The notes under the pieces: generated by a model
Databases searched by the model: none
What the model was told of the DNA's origin: nothing
What the model saw: only the letters and a program-made list of their open reading frames with translations
Program-made: the position numbers and the translations under genes
From: Baekduia soli
Lineage (GTDB): Bacteria; Actinomycetota; Thermoleophilia; Solirubrobacterales; Solirubrobacteraceae
Reading direction: 5' to 3'
Length of the DNA stretch: 64,000 nt
Assembly (NCBI RefSeq): GCF_007970665.1
Contig: NZ_CP042430.1
Coordinates: forward strand, 4,092,001-4,156,000
Part shown: piece after piece, positions 32,081 through 41,231 of the stretch
Layout: each line of letters starts with the position of its first letter
How positions within the stretch are numbered: position 1 is the stretch's first letter

Positions 32081-32890
32081 TCAGAGCGCGTCGTCGGCGC
32101 CGCTGCCCCCGTGCCCGATGAGCACGCGCAGGGCCGCCTCCGGGTCTGGGGCGCGCATGAGCGTTTCCCCGATGAGGACGGCGTCGACCCCCACCCGCTC
32201 GAGCTCCTCGACCTGCTCACGCGTGTGGAACCCGGACTCCGACACGACGGTCTTGCCCGCCGGGACGTCGCTGAGCAGCTCGTACGTGCGCTCGACGTCG
32301 ACCGAGAAGTCGCCGAGGTCGCGGTTGTTGATGCCGATGACATCGGCGTCGATCACCTCCAGCGCCGTGTCGAGCTCGGACTCGTCGTGGACCTCGACGA
32401 GAACGTCGAGGTCGACCGCGAGCGCCTCGCGGTGCAGCGTGACGAGATCGGCCGGATCCAGCGCGGCGACGATGAGCAGGATCGCATCGGCGCCCGCCAC
32501 CACGGCCTCGTAGATCTGGTAGGCGTCGACGATGAAGTCCTTGCGCAGGATGGGCAGCGTCGTCGCGCGCCGCGCCTCCTCGAGGTCGCCGAGCGTCCCG
32601 CCGAAGTGCGGGCCCTCGGTCAGCACAGACAGCGCAGCGGCGCCGCCGCGCTCGTAGGCCTGCGCGATCTCGGTGACCGTGGCGCCCTCGCGGATCTCCC
32701 CCGCCGACGGGGAGCGGCGCTTGTGCTCGGCGATGACCGACACGCCGGGGCGCACGAGGGCCTCGGAGAACGGCCGGCCGTCGTGGGCGTGGTGGATCCG
32801 CGCCTCGAGGTCGGCCATCGGGACCTCCTTGCGCCGGCGCCGCACCTCCTCGCGCGTGACGTCGACGATGCGCTCAAGAACGTTGTTCAT
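32081..32890 (-). CDS. trpC: Indole-3-glycerol phosphate synthase
   Basis: A 269-residue TIM barrel: VIAEHKRRSPSAGEI (catalytic Lys), GAAALSVLTEGPHFGG, LPILRKDFIVDAYQIYEA, VLVEVHDESELDTAL, GINNRDLGDFSVD and SESGF. Full-length and stand-alone (not fused to TrpF). Starts in the trpD stop (ATGA). Last gene of the hisIE-trpE-trpG-trpD-trpC string. Confidence 0.96.
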   Translation of the reverse strand: MNNVLERIVDVTREEVRRRRKEVPMADLEARIHHAHDGRPFSEALVRPGVSVIAEHKRRSPSAGEIREGATVTEIAQAYERGGAAALSVLTEGPHFGGTLGDLEEARRATTLPILRKDFIVDAYQIYEAVVAGADAILLIVAALDPADLVTLHREALAVDLDVLVEVHDESELDTALEVIDADVIGINNRDLGDFSVDVERTYELLSDVPAGKTVVSESGFHTREQVEELERVGVDAVLIGETLMRAPDPEAALRVLIGHGGSGADDAL

Positions 32891-33924
32891 GCTGCAGCTG
32901 CCGCCAGTTCCCCGCTGAGTCGGACGTAGTCATCGAGTGTTCGCGCCGCCGCGCCCGAGGCGATGGTCGCACGTGCGACCTCCACGCCCTCTCCCAGGTC
33001 GTCGACCACGCCGGCCGCGTAGATGGCCGCGCCCGCGTTGAGGAGGACCAGGTCGGCGCGCGGGCCGCCCTCGCCCTCCAGGATCGCACGCGCCGTGGCC
33101 GCGTTGTCGCCCGGCGGCCCGCCGGCCAGGTCCGCGGGCGCGGCCTCGGGCAGGCCCACGTCGCCCGGGACGACGTCGTAGCGCCGCAGGTCGCCGCCGT
33201 TGACCTCCACGACGTGCGTGGGTGCGGACGTGCTCATCTCGTCCAGGCCATCCGCGCTGGACACTACCAGCGCCCGGTCGCAGCCCAGGCGCGCCAGGGC
33301 GCCGGCGAGCACCTCGAGGTAGCCCGCATCGGAGACGCCGATGACCTGTCGGCGGGCGCCCGCCGGGTTGGTCAGCGGGCCCAGGAAGTTGAAGATCGTG
33401 CGCACAGCCAGCTCCTTGCGCACCGGGATGACCCAGCGCGTCGCGGCGTGGTGGGCCGGGGCGAACATGAACCCGAAGCCGACCTCGTCGATGCAGCGCC
33501 CGACCGCGTCGGCCCGCAGGTCGATGCGCGCGCCGAGCGCCTCGAGCACGTCGGCCGAGCCCGACAGGCCGGTCGCCGAGCGGTTGCCGTGCTTGGCCAC
33601 CGCGCAGCCGGCGCCGGCGGCGACGAGCGCGGCGGTGGTCGAGACGTTGAAGGTCGTGCGCCCGCCGCCGGTTCCGGCCGTGTCGAGCAGGTCGTGGCGA
33701 CGGCTGCTCACCGGCGTGGCCAGCGCGCGCATCGTGGAGGCCAGCCCGGCGATCTCCTCGACGGTCTCGCCCTTCGTGCGCAGGGCGATGAGGAACGCGG
33801 CGATCTGCACCTCGCCGGCGTCGCCGGCCATGATCTCGGCCAGGACGGCGCCGGCCTGCTCCTGGCTGAGGTCGCGGCCCGACGCGAGCGCGTCGATGGC
33901 GGCCGTGAGGACGTCGTTGGGCAT
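32887..33924 (-). CDS. trpD: Anthranilate phosphoribosyltransferase
   Basis: A 345-residue transferase: PRPP loop DTAGTGGGRTTFNVSTTAALV, KHGNRSATGLSGSADVLEALG, FMFAPAHHAATRWVIPVRKELAVRTIFN, GPLTNP, and DEMSTSAPTHV. ATG 33924 chosen by family alignment. It has TAGGCT 13 nt upstream, so a secondary promoter is possible, but it sits in line with trpG. Confidence 0.96.
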   Translation of the reverse strand: MPNDVLTAAIDALASGRDLSQEQAGAVLAEIMAGDAGEVQIAAFLIALRTKGETVEEIAGLASTMRALATPVSSRRHDLLDTAGTGGGRTTFNVSTTAALVAAGAGCAVAKHGNRSATGLSGSADVLEALGARIDLRADAVGRCIDEVGFGFMFAPAHHAATRWVIPVRKELAVRTIFNFLGPLTNPAGARRQVIGVSDAGYLEVLAGALARLGCDRALVVSSADGLDEMSTSAPTHVVEVNGGDLRRYDVVPGDVGLPEAAPADLAGGPPGDNAATARAILEGEGGPRADLVLLNAGAAIYAAGVVDDLGEGVEVARATIASGAAARTLDDYVRLSGELAAAAA

Positions 33925-33937
33925 CAGGAGGGGCGCA

Positions 33938-33943
33938 AGCCTA
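33938..33943 (-). promoter_or_regulatory. Possible internal trpD -10 element (TAGGCT)
   Basis: TAGGCT on the minus strand, 13 nt before the trpD ATG. Confidence 0.3.
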
Positions 33944-33962
33944 GTCCGTCGACGGCGACGGC

Positions 33963-34529
33963 TCAGGCGTCGGACAGGAAGTTGCGCAACAGGTCCTTGC
34001 CGCGCTCGGTCAGGACGGACTCGGGATGGAACTGGACGCCCTCCACCGGCAGCTCGCGGTGGCGGATGCCCATGAGGACGCCGCCCCCTCGCGCCGTGAC
34101 GGTGAAGACGTCGGGCAGGTCGTCCTCGCGGACGACGAGCGAGTGGTAGCGGCCGACGGTCAGCGCGCCGTGCAGCCCGCGGTAGATGCCCTGGCCGTCG
34201 TGCTCGATGACGGTGGTCTTGCCGTGCACGGGCTCGTGGCGCACGACGGTGCCGCCGAAGGCCTGGGCCAGTGACTGGTGGCCCAGGCACACGCCCAGGG
34301 TGCGGATCCCCGCCTCGGGGAAGCGGCGCATGGCCTCCATCGACGTCCCGGCGTCGTCGGGCGTGCATGGCCCGGGCGAGACGACGAGGCGATCGGGCGA
34401 GCGCTCCAGCAGCTCGTCGACCCCGGCCGCGTCGTTGCGCACGACCTCGACCGTCGCACCGAGCTCCCCCAGGTACTGGACCAGGTTGTAGGTGAAGGAG
34501 TCGTAGTTGTCGATGACCAGAACGTTCAT
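33963..34529 (-). CDS. trpG: Anthranilate synthase glutamine amidotransferase subunit
   Basis: A 188-residue class I glutamine amidotransferase: VIDNYDSFTYNLVQYLGELG, SPGPCTPDDAG, catalytic Cys in GVCLGHQSLAQAFGG, and His/Glu in GVQFHPESVLTE. Supplies ammonia to TrpE; may also serve PabA in folate synthesis. Preceded by a strong Shine-Dalgarno (AGGAG, 5-nt spacing) and a dyad at 34549-34574. Confidence 0.96.
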   Translation of the reverse strand: MNVLVIDNYDSFTYNLVQYLGELGATVEVVRNDAAGVDELLERSPDRLVVSPGPCTPDDAGTSMEAMRRFPEAGIRTLGVCLGHQSLAQAFGGTVVRHEPVHGKTTVIEHDGQGIYRGLHGALTVGRYHSLVVREDDLPDVFTVTARGGGVLMGIRHRELPVEGVQFHPESVLTERGKDLLRNFLSDA

Positions 34530-34548
34530 GGAAGCTCCTGAGCCGCGA

Positions 34549-34574
34549 TGTTCGCGAAGCCTGCTGAGCGAACA
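34549..34574. promoter_or_regulatory. Inverted repeat in the trpE-trpG gap
   Basis: TGTTCGC (34549-34555) and GCGAACA (34568-34574), 7-bp arms with 12-nt spacer and partial inner pairing, between the trpE stop and the trpG Shine-Dalgarno. It could be an RNA hairpin or a protein site. Confidence 0.35.
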
Positions 34575-34593
34575 CGCGATGACGACGAGGTCG

Positions 34594-36078
34594 TCACGCC
34601 CAGTCCGGCTGCCTGGCCGCCAGCTGGATCGCGCCCTTGACGGCCTTGGCCTTGTTGACCGACTCCTCGAACTCGTAGTCGGGCCTGGCGTCGGCCACCG
34701 TGCCGCCGCCGGCCTGGATGTGAGCCTGGCCGTCCTTGATGACGACCGTGCGGATGTGGATGCAGGTGTCCAGGTCGCCCGAGTAGCCCAGGTAGCCGAT
34801 CGCGCCGCCGTAGCCGCCGCGCTTGACGGGCTCGAGCTCGTCGATGATCTCCATCGCCCGCACCTTCGGCGCCCCCGACAGCGTGCCCGCGGGCAGGATG
34901 GAGCGCAGCGCGTCCATCGGCCCGACGTCCTCGCGCAGCGTCCCCGAGACCGACGAGACGATGTGCATCACGTGCGAGTAGGTCTCGATCGACATGAAGG
35001 TGTCGACCTGCACGCTGCCGTACTCGCACACCCGTCCCAGGTCGTTGCGGCCCAGGTCGACGAGCATGACGTGCTCGGCGCGCTCCTTCTCGTCGCCGAG
35101 CAGCTCGGCGGGGTCGGCGTCGCGCGGCCGCGTCCCGGCGATCGGGCGCGTCGAGGCGCGCCGGGTGGGCGGGGCCGAGACCGTGAGCAGCGGCTCGGGC
35201 GAGGCGCCGGCGATCTGGAAGTCCAGGAAGTCCAGGAAGTACATGTACGGCGACGGGTTGACCACCCGCAGCCCGCGGTAGACCGAGAACGGGTCGATGC
35301 CCTCCAGCGGGGCGCTCCAGCGCTGGGAGGGCACGACCTGGAAGGCGTCGCCCGCGTGCACGTACTCGACGATGCGCTGCACCATGCCCTCGAACGTCTC
35401 GCGCGACATGTTGGAGGTGAACTCCGGCACGGGGCGCGGCGGACGGTCGGCCTCGGGCTTGGGCACAGGCCCGTCCATGAGGCGGCGGGCCTTGGCGATC
35501 GTGGCGACCGCGTCGGCGTAGGAGGCCTCGAGGTCGTCGGCGGCGACGTTGACCATGATCGTCACCGTGTGCTTGAGGTGATCGAAGATCACCAGCACGT
35601 CGGAGAGCATGAGCGCCATGTCGGGCAGCCCGAGCACGTCCGGGTTGGGCTCGCCGAGCGTCGTCTCGACGGTGCGCACGAGGTCGTAGCCGAAGAAGCC
35701 GACCGCGCCGCCCGTGAACGGGGGGGCGTCGGGAAACGTCGCCTGGCGCAGGGCCGCGGCCTGCTCGGCCATGGTGTAGGGGTCGCCGTCGTCGCCCAGC
35801 GACCAGCGCACGACCTCGCGCGGGCGCACACCGATGAACGAGTAGCGCCCGACGCGCTGGCCCTGCTCGGCGGACTCCAGCAGGAACGCGGGGAACTCCG
35901 GGCGGCGCCCGCGCAGCTTGAGGAACGCCGAGACGGGCGTCTCGCAGTCGTCGATGAACGTGTGGCGCAGCGGCACGAGGTCGTGGTCGCGCGCCAGCGC
36001 GCGCACCTCGTCCAGCGAGGGCTCGATGTGCAGCGCGCCGGCCTCGTCGACGGCGGCCTGCGCCGCGCCCGAGGTCAC
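34594..36078 (-). CDS. trpE: Anthranilate synthase component I
   Basis: A 494-residue chorismate-using enzyme: feedback-site region [19 protein letters not shown] (LLES motif for tryptophan inhibition), [54 protein letters not shown] and [17 protein letters not shown]. Start GTG 36078 overlaps the hisIE stop (GTGA). The intact LLES motif suggests end-product control. Confidence 0.96.
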   Translation of the reverse strand: MTSGAAQAAVDEAGALHIEPSLDEVRALARDHDLVPLRHTFIDDCETPVSAFLKLRGRRPEFPAFLLESAEQGQRVGRYSFIGVRPREVVRWSLGDDGDPYTMAEQAAALRQATFPDAPPFTGGAVGFFGYDLVRTVETTLGEPNPDVLGLPDMALMLSDVLVIFDHLKHTVTIMVNVAADDLEASYADAVATIAKARRLMDGPVPKPEADRPPRPVPEFTSNMSRETFEGMVQRIVEYVHAGDAFQVVPSQRWSAPLEGIDPFSVYRGLRVVNPSPYMYFLDFLDFQIAGASPEPLLTVSAPPTRRASTRPIAGTRPRDADPAELLGDEKERAEHVMLVDLGRNDLGRVCEYGSVQVDTFMSIETYSHVMHIVSSVSGTLREDVGPMDALRSILPAGTLSGAPKVRAMEIIDELEPVKRGGYGGAIGYLGYSGDLDTCIHIRTVVIKDGQAHIQAGGGTVADARPDYEFEESVNKAKAVKGAIQLAARQPDWA

Positions 36079-36701
36079 GACGGCGAGCCCTCGCGCGGGC
36101 GCCGGCCGTCGAGGACCGCCGCGACGTCGGCCAGGGTCCGCCCGCGGGAGCGCAGCAGCACTAGGAGGTGGTACAGGACGTCGGCGGCCTCGTTGTCGAC
36201 GCGGTCGTCGGTCTCCTCGCGCGCGGCGCGGGCGACCTCCTCGGCCTCCTCCTCGACCTTGGCCCCGATGAGCGCCGGGTCGTCGAGCAGCGTGACGGTG
36301 TAGGAGCCCTCGGGGCGCTCCCGCTGGCGCGCGATCAGCGTGCGCTCCAGGCCGGGGAGCACCTCGTGGGGCGCGGGCGGCTCGAGGTCGCCGGAGAAGA
36401 AGCAGGTCCGGGCGCCGGTGTGGCAGGCCGGGCCGGCGGGCTCGACGAGCGCGAGCAGCGCGTCGCCGTCGCAGTCCAGGCGCAGCGCGCGCACGGCCTG
36501 CGTGTTGCCCGACGTCGCGCCCTTGTGCCACAGCTCGCCGCGCGACCGCGACCACAGGTGCAGCTCTCCGGTCGCCCGGGTCCGGGCGATGGCCTCGGCG
36601 TTGGCGTAGGCCAGCGTCAGGACCTCGCCCGAGCGCCAGTCCTGGACCACGACGGGCACGAGCCCCTGGGCGTCGTAGGCGATGGCGATGGGCGACTCCA
36701 T
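36075..36701 (-). CDS. hisIE: Phosphoribosyl-AMP cyclohydrolase / phosphoribosyl-ATP pyrophosphatase
   Basis: Fusion catalysing two histidine steps. HisI part: [37 protein letters not shown], and the zinc [10 protein letters not shown]. HisE part: [28 protein letters not shown] with the acidic helices and [14 protein letters not shown]. 208 residues, normal. It leads the trpE-G-D-C genes, so histidine and tryptophan steps share one transcript. ATG is 8 nt after TAGACT (leaderless), leaving no room for a leader-peptide attenuator. Confidence 0.95.
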   Translation of the reverse strand: MESPIAIAYDAQGLVPVVVQDWRSGEVLTLAYANAEAIARTRATGELHLWSRSRGELWHKGATSGNTQAVRALRLDCDGDALLALVEPAGPACHTGARTCFFSGDLEPPAPHEVLPGLERTLIARQRERPEGSYTVTLLDDPALIGAKVEEEAEEVARAAREETDDRVDNEAADVLYHLLVLLRSRGRTLADVAAVLDGRRPREGSPS

Positions 36702-36709
36702 GGCGCCGG

Positions 36710-36715
36710 AGTCTA
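36710..36715 (-). promoter_or_regulatory. hisIE-trp operon -10 element (TAGACT)
   Basis: TAGACT on the minus strand, 8 nt before the hisIE ATG. Confidence 0.5.
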
Positions 36716-36720
36716 CGAAG

Positions 36721-36736
36721 CCGGCCTCAGGGCCGG
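36721..36736 (-). terminator. Hairpin at the end of the GGDEF-EAL gene
   Basis: CCGGCC-TCAG-GGCCGG, containing the stop codon of the GGDEF-EAL gene and lying just upstream of the hisIE promoter. Confidence 0.4.
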
Positions 36737-39237
36737 GGCGTGCCCGCGGCGGCCAGCAGGGGCCGCAGCGCCTCGGCGGGCACCGGCTCGCCGAGCAGGA
36801 AGCCCTGGGCCAGCGGGCAACCGCGCTGCACGAGGAACGCACGCTGGTGCTCGTGCTCGACGCCCTCGGCCACGGCCTCCATGCCCAGCGCCGAGGAGAG
36901 CTCGATGACCGCGGTGACGATCGCGGTGGGCTCGGGGTCCTCGGGCACGCCGCGCAGGAAGGAGCGATCGATCTTGAGCACCTGCACCGGCATGGTGCGC
37001 AGGCGCGACAGCGACGAGTAGCCGGCGCCGAAGTCGTCGATCGCGATCTCCACGCCGGCGGCGAACAGCTCCTGGAGCACGGGGTCGGTGCGCATCGGGT
37101 CGGCCATCGCCGCCGACTCGGTGATCTCGACGGTCAGGAGGCCGGCCAGCCCGCGCTCGCCGATCGCCTGCAGCAGCCGCCGCCCGAAGTCCGGGCGGCG
37201 CAGCTGGCGCGGGGATACGTTGACCGCCACGCGTGGCACGACCAGCCCGTCGCGCCGCCACGCGGCCACCTGGTCGCCGACGCCGGCCAGGACCCAGTCG
37301 CCGATGCGGTCGATGAACCCGGTCTCCTCGGCGAAGGCGATGAACTCGTCGGGCATGACGAGGCCGCGGAACGGGTCCTCCCAGCGGATGAGCGCCTCGA
37401 GCTTGTGCAGGGTCCCGTCGGCCGGGTCGACGACGGGCTGCCAGTGCAGGGCGAACTCGCCGCGCGTCAGCGCCTTGCGCAGGCGGCTGGTCATCGAGAG
37501 GCGCTCGAGCGGCTCGTGCGGGTCGCCCGTGTAGACCGTCACGCCGTTGCGCCCGGCCGCCTTGGCGTCGTACATCGAGGCGTCGGCGTGGCGCAGCAGC
37601 TCGTCGGCGTCGGCGGCATCGCGCGGGAAGAGCGAGATCCCGATCGATGCGCCGATGTGGAACTCGGCGCCGGAGATCGTGAAGGGCTTGTTCAGCGAGT
37701 GCAGCAGGCTCTCGGCGACGCGGCGGGCCGTGGCCTCGGCCTCGCCGCGGTCCAGGTCGCCGAGCAGCAGCAGGAACTCGTCGCCGCCCTGGCGGGCCAG
37801 CAGGTCCATGCCGCGGCGGCGCTCCTGCAGGCGCATCGTCACGTGGCAGAGCAGCTCGTCGCCGGCGGCGTGGCCGAGCGAGTCGTTGACGAGCTTGAAG
37901 CCGTCGAGGTCGAGGTACAGCAGCGCGATAGCGTTGCCCGCACGGCGCGCGCGGGCCAGCGCGAGCTCGAGGTGCTCCTGCAGCAGCGCCCGGTTGGGCA
38001 GGCCGGTCAGGGAGTCGTGGTAGGCCAGGAAGGCGATCTGCTCCTCGGCCGCACGTCGCTCGGTGAGGTCCACGCCCGAGCTCATCATCGCCGTCGGCCG
38101 GCCGCCGGGGTCGCGCAGCACGGTGTTGCGCCACGCGATGACGCGCTGCTCGCCGTCGTCGGTCAGCACCGCGCTCTCGTGCACGCCGTGGTCGGCCTCG
38201 TCGTGCAGGACGCGCTCGAAGTGCTCGCGCGCGGCCGTGCGGTCGGCCTCGGGCACCACGGTGTCGAACCAGTCCCGGCCGACCATCGCCCCATCGGGGC
38301 GCCCGAGCAGCTCGTGGCCCGCGCGGTTGAGCAGCGTGATGTGTCCGTCGGCGTCCAGCACGACGATGATCGCCCCGGCGATGTCGAGGTAGCGCTGCGC
38401 GCGGTAGCGCTCGTCGGCGAGCTCGGAGCGGGTCTCGCGCACGGGGGTGACGTCGATGAGCACGCCCTGGCTGAACCGCGGCCCGTCGCCGCCGCCCATG
38501 ACGATGCCCTCCTTGTCCCAGACCCAGAGCTCGCGGCCGTCGCGGTGCAGCATCCGGAACTCGAGGTCGAACGGCTCGCCCGTCGCCCACGCCTCGCGCT
38601 CCTGGGCGCGGACGCGCTCGCGGTCGTCGGGATGGATGCACCGATACCAGAGCTCCTGGTCGGCCAGGAAGTCCTCGGCCGGGTAGCCGAGCAGGCGCTC
38701 GATCTGCGGGCTGACGTACTGCAGCGTGCCCTGCTCGTCCCAGTCGGCGACGTAGGCCACCGCCGGGATGTTCTCCACCAGGCCGCGGAAGCGCGCCTCG
38801 GCCACCTCGACGCGGTCCCGCGCCTCCTCGCGCTCGGTCACGTCGTCGACGACCGCGATCCACTCGACCAGGCGCCCGGCGCCGTCGTGGGCCGGCGTCA
38901 CGCGGATCTCGGCCGAAAACGTGGAGCCGTCGAGGCGCCGGGCGGAGAACGCGCCGCAGTACTCCACGCTGTCGGTCAGCGCGCCGCCGAGGGCCGCGCG
39001 GACCTCCGAGCCGGCGGTCTCGGCCGCGATCGTCGCGCTCGGGCGCCCCAGCAGCTCGGCGCGGTCGGCGGCGAACAGCCGCTCGAAGGTCCGGTTGACA
39101 TACAGGATCGGGCGCTCGGGCCGGGTCGCGTCGGCGACGAGGATCCCGCTCGTGGCCACCTCGAGGGCCCGGATCAGGGCATCTGCGGTCTCCGGCTCAC
39201 GGCCGGTGGGCGAAGGGCGCTCGGGGGGCTGGACCAT
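36727..39237 (-). CDS. PAS-PAS-PAS-GGDEF-EAL cyclic-di-GMP protein
   Basis: An 836-residue soluble signalling protein with no membrane segment. Three PAS folds (about 20-140, 145-270, 275-395), then GGDEF (motif QGGDEF at 483-488) and EAL (EAL at 614-616; [10 protein letters not shown] present). Both active-site motifs are intact, so it may make and degrade c-di-GMP, switched by PAS ligands such as a cofactor or gas. ATG 39237 overlaps the end of the upstream FAD reductase gene by 41 nt on the same strand, suggesting coupling. Confidence 0.92.
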   Translation of the reverse strand: MVQPPERPSPTGREPETADALIRALEVATSGILVADATRPERPILYVNRTFERLFAADRAELLGRPSATIAAETAGSEVRAALGGALTDSVEYCGAFSARRLDGSTFSAEIRVTPAHDGAGRLVEWIAVVDDVTEREEARDRVEVAEARFRGLVENIPAVAYVADWDEQGTLQYVSPQIERLLGYPAEDFLADQELWYRCIHPDDRERVRAQEREAWATGEPFDLEFRMLHRDGRELWVWDKEGIVMGGGDGPRFSQGVLIDVTPVRETRSELADERYRAQRYLDIAGAIIVVLDADGHITLLNRAGHELLGRPDGAMVGRDWFDTVVPEADRTAAREHFERVLHDEADHGVHESAVLTDDGEQRVIAWRNTVLRDPGGRPTAMMSSGVDLTERRAAEEQIAFLAYHDSLTGLPNRALLQEHLELALARARRAGNAIALLYLDLDGFKLVNDSLGHAAGDELLCHVTMRLQERRRGMDLLARQGGDEFLLLLGDLDRGEAEATARRVAESLLHSLNKPFTISGAEFHIGASIGISLFPRDAADADELLRHADASMYDAKAAGRNGVTVYTGDPHEPLERLSMTSRLRKALTRGEFALHWQPVVDPADGTLHKLEALIRWEDPFRGLVMPDEFIAFAEETGFIDRIGDWVLAGVGDQVAAWRRDGLVVPRVAVNVSPRQLRRPDFGRRLLQAIGERGLAGLLTVEITESAAMADPMRTDPVLQELFAAGVEIAIDDFGAGYSSLSRLRTMPVQVLKIDRSFLRGVPEDPEPTAIVTAVIELSSALGMEAVAEGVEHEHQRAFLVQRGCPLAQGFLLGEPVPAEALRPLLAAAGTPRP

Positions 39238-40381
39238 GGACGGCGGGGGTCTGCGCGGGCGCGGTCGGGCGCCTGGCCGCGGACGGGTGCGCCTGATCGA
39301 GATACCAGCCGAAGGCCCGGTCCACCACGAACGGGACGCCGACCGCCCGCAGCAAGAGTGACAGGACGCGCGGCGGGAGGGCGGGGATGAGCCGCTGGAG
39401 GGCCAGGGCCCGCGCGAACGCCGGGCGGTGGCGCTCGTGGAAGGCGCGGTAGCCGTCCAGGGCCTGCGCCCGGGTGCGGTCGCCGTCGAGGACCGGGGCC
39501 AGCTCGCGGCCGCAGGCGATGCCGAAGTAGAACGCGGTGCGGATGCCCTCGCCCGACAGCGGGAAGCAGTGCCCCGCGCTGTCGCCGACGCAGAACGCGC
39601 CGTCCTGGGTGGCCTCGCCCAGGCGGTGGGGGAACCAGTTGCCCTGGTAGCCGACCGCCCCCACGTCCAGGCGCGCGGCGAGCGCCTGGGTGGCGCCCTT
39701 GACCGGGCGCACGGGGTCGTAGGAGCAGGTGCCGACGCGGCGGTGGTCTCCGGCCGGGACGTTCCACCCGTAGCCGCGGCGCACGAGCGAGCGCTCGAGC
39801 CAGATGTCCAGCGCGTCGCCGTCGGCGTCGCGCGGGTCGCCGGGGTGGACCTCCAGGCCGCGGCTCAGCGGCGCCTCGGGCGGCTGGACGTGCGGACGGG
39901 CCGAGATGCGCCTCCAGCCGCACGCGTCGACGACCAGCGGGGCGATGACGTCGCCGCGGTCGGTGTGCACGACGTCGCCGTCGCGGCCGTGCACGACGGC
40001 GGTCTCGAAGCGCGCGCTGCCGCACTGCTCCCACAGCAGCCGGCACAGCGTGCGGTAGTCGAAGCTCGACCAGCTCCACGGCAGCCGGTAGGCGGCGCGG
40101 CCGTGCGGCGTGGAGAACGTCATCCGCGGCAGCTCCTGCAGGATCGCGTCCCCGACGCCCATCGCATGCAACCACGGCGTCGGCGCCGCGCAGGCCGACG
40201 TCGCGCGCTCGCCGATCTCGTAGCGGTCCAGGACGAGCACGTCGGCCGGCCCGCGCGTGCCCAGCGCCAGCTCGCGGGCGACGGCCAGGCCGGCGAAGCT
40301 CGCGCCGCAGACCACGACGTCGGCGCGCGTCCCGTCCAGCGAGGTGCGCTCCGCGCCGCGGGCCGTGGCGCGGACGGTCAC
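39197..40381 (-). CDS. FAD-dependent oxidoreductase, geranylgeranyl-reductase-like (copy 2)
   Basis: A 394-residue paralogue of 13793-14947: VVVCGASFAGLAVAREL, VLVLDRYEIGERATSACAAPTPWL, and GDSAGHCFPLSGEGIRTAFYFG, differing mainly in the C-terminal Pro/Ala tail. GTG 40381 overlaps the phytoene synthase stop (GTGA). Coupling to a prenyl-coupling enzyme makes a carotenoid, squalene or other isoprenoid substrate likely. Confidence 0.78.
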   Translation of the reverse strand: MTVRATARGAERTSLDGTRADVVVCGASFAGLAVARELALGTRGPADVLVLDRYEIGERATSACAAPTPWLHAMGVGDAILQELPRMTFSTPHGRAAYRLPWSWSSFDYRTLCRLLWEQCGSARFETAVVHGRDGDVVHTDRGDVIAPLVVDACGWRRISARPHVQPPEAPLSRGLEVHPGDPRDADGDALDIWLERSLVRRGYGWNVPAGDHRRVGTCSYDPVRPVKGATQALAARLDVGAVGYQGNWFPHRLGEATQDGAFCVGDSAGHCFPLSGEGIRTAFYFGIACGRELAPVLDGDRTRAQALDGYRAFHERHRPAFARALALQRLIPALPPRVLSLLLRAVGVPFVVDRAFGWYLDQAHPSAARRPTAPAQTPAVHGPAPRAPFAHRP

Positions 40382-41136
40382 CCGACGACCCCGGAGTGCT
40401 CCACGCGGCGCAGCACGAGCCGGTAGACGCCGCAGGCGAACGCGATCCCCGGGCGGGCCCGCGGCGTGCACGCGCTGAGGACCGCGCGGGCCGAGCCGAA
40501 CAGCTCGCGCGCGCGGTGCAGCTCCTCGGCGGGCACCGCGCGGCGCCCGGCGGCCAGCGCGTCCTCGTCGACGCCCGGGAGGTAGACGCGGTCCATGGCG
40601 AAGTCCTCGCGGACGTCGCGCAGGAAGTTCGTGAGCTGGAACGCGGTGCCCAGCCGGGCGACGTCCTCGCGGCGCTCGGACCGCACCCCGATGAGCGGCG
40701 CCATGATCCGCCCGACCGCGGCGGCGCTGCCGTCCATGTAGCGGTCGAGCTCCTGCCGGGTGCGCAGCCGGACGCGGCCGTCGCAGTCGACGCGCATCGA
40801 GTCCATGTAGACCCCGAGCTCGGAGAGCGGGAGGCGGTGGCGGACGCCGGCGTCGACGAGCGCGGCGATGACCGGATGGTCGCTGTGCCCGGTCGCCAGG
40901 CCGTCCTCCAGCGTGGCCTGCCACGCGTCCAGCGCCTCCCGGCGGTCCTGGGCCGTGGGCGGCCGGTCCGGGCCGTCGACGATCTCGTCGGCGCCGCGCA
41001 CGAACCCATACAGCGCGTGGACGGCCGGGCGGACGTCGCGCCCCAGCGCCTGCGTCGCCACGTGGAACGTGGGATCGTGCCGTCGCTGGACGGCCCGGCA
41101 GCGGGCATAGGACTCTCGGACGTGCGCGTCGTGCAT
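40378..41136 (-). CDS. Phytoene/squalene synthase family protein
   Basis: A 252-residue head-to-head prenyl synthase. Both diphosphate-Mg motifs are present: DEIVD at 50-54 (in YGFVRGADEIVDGP) and NFLRDVREDF with Asp174/Asp178. RVYLP follows the second motif as in phytoene synthases. Shorter than typical CrtB (about 300 aa), ending soon after the last helix. ATG has GGGGAG close upstream. Which product, phytoene or squalene-like, cannot be told; the coupled FAD enzyme gives no clear choice. Confidence 0.85.
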   Translation of the reverse strand: MHDAHVRESYARCRAVQRRHDPTFHVATQALGRDVRPAVHALYGFVRGADEIVDGPDRPPTAQDRREALDAWQATLEDGLATGHSDHPVIAALVDAGVRHRLPLSELGVYMDSMRVDCDGRVRLRTRQELDRYMDGSAAAVGRIMAPLIGVRSERREDVARLGTAFQLTNFLRDVREDFAMDRVYLPGVDEDALAAGRRAVPAEELHRARELFGSARAVLSACTPRARPGIAFACGVYRLVLRRVEHSGVVG

Positions 41137-41231
41137 GGACTCCCCTGCCTCGGGCTACGTACCCCAACCACGACGAGGATGACGGCATCAAGCGACAGAC
41201 GCTCCTGAGCGGGATCATCGACAGCCGGCTC

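Noticed and set aside
34549-34574. TGTTCGC/GCGAACA dyad as an SOS box
   Set aside because: Arm order is reversed and the spacer is 12 nt, unlike the CGAAC-N4-GTTCG box at uvrA.
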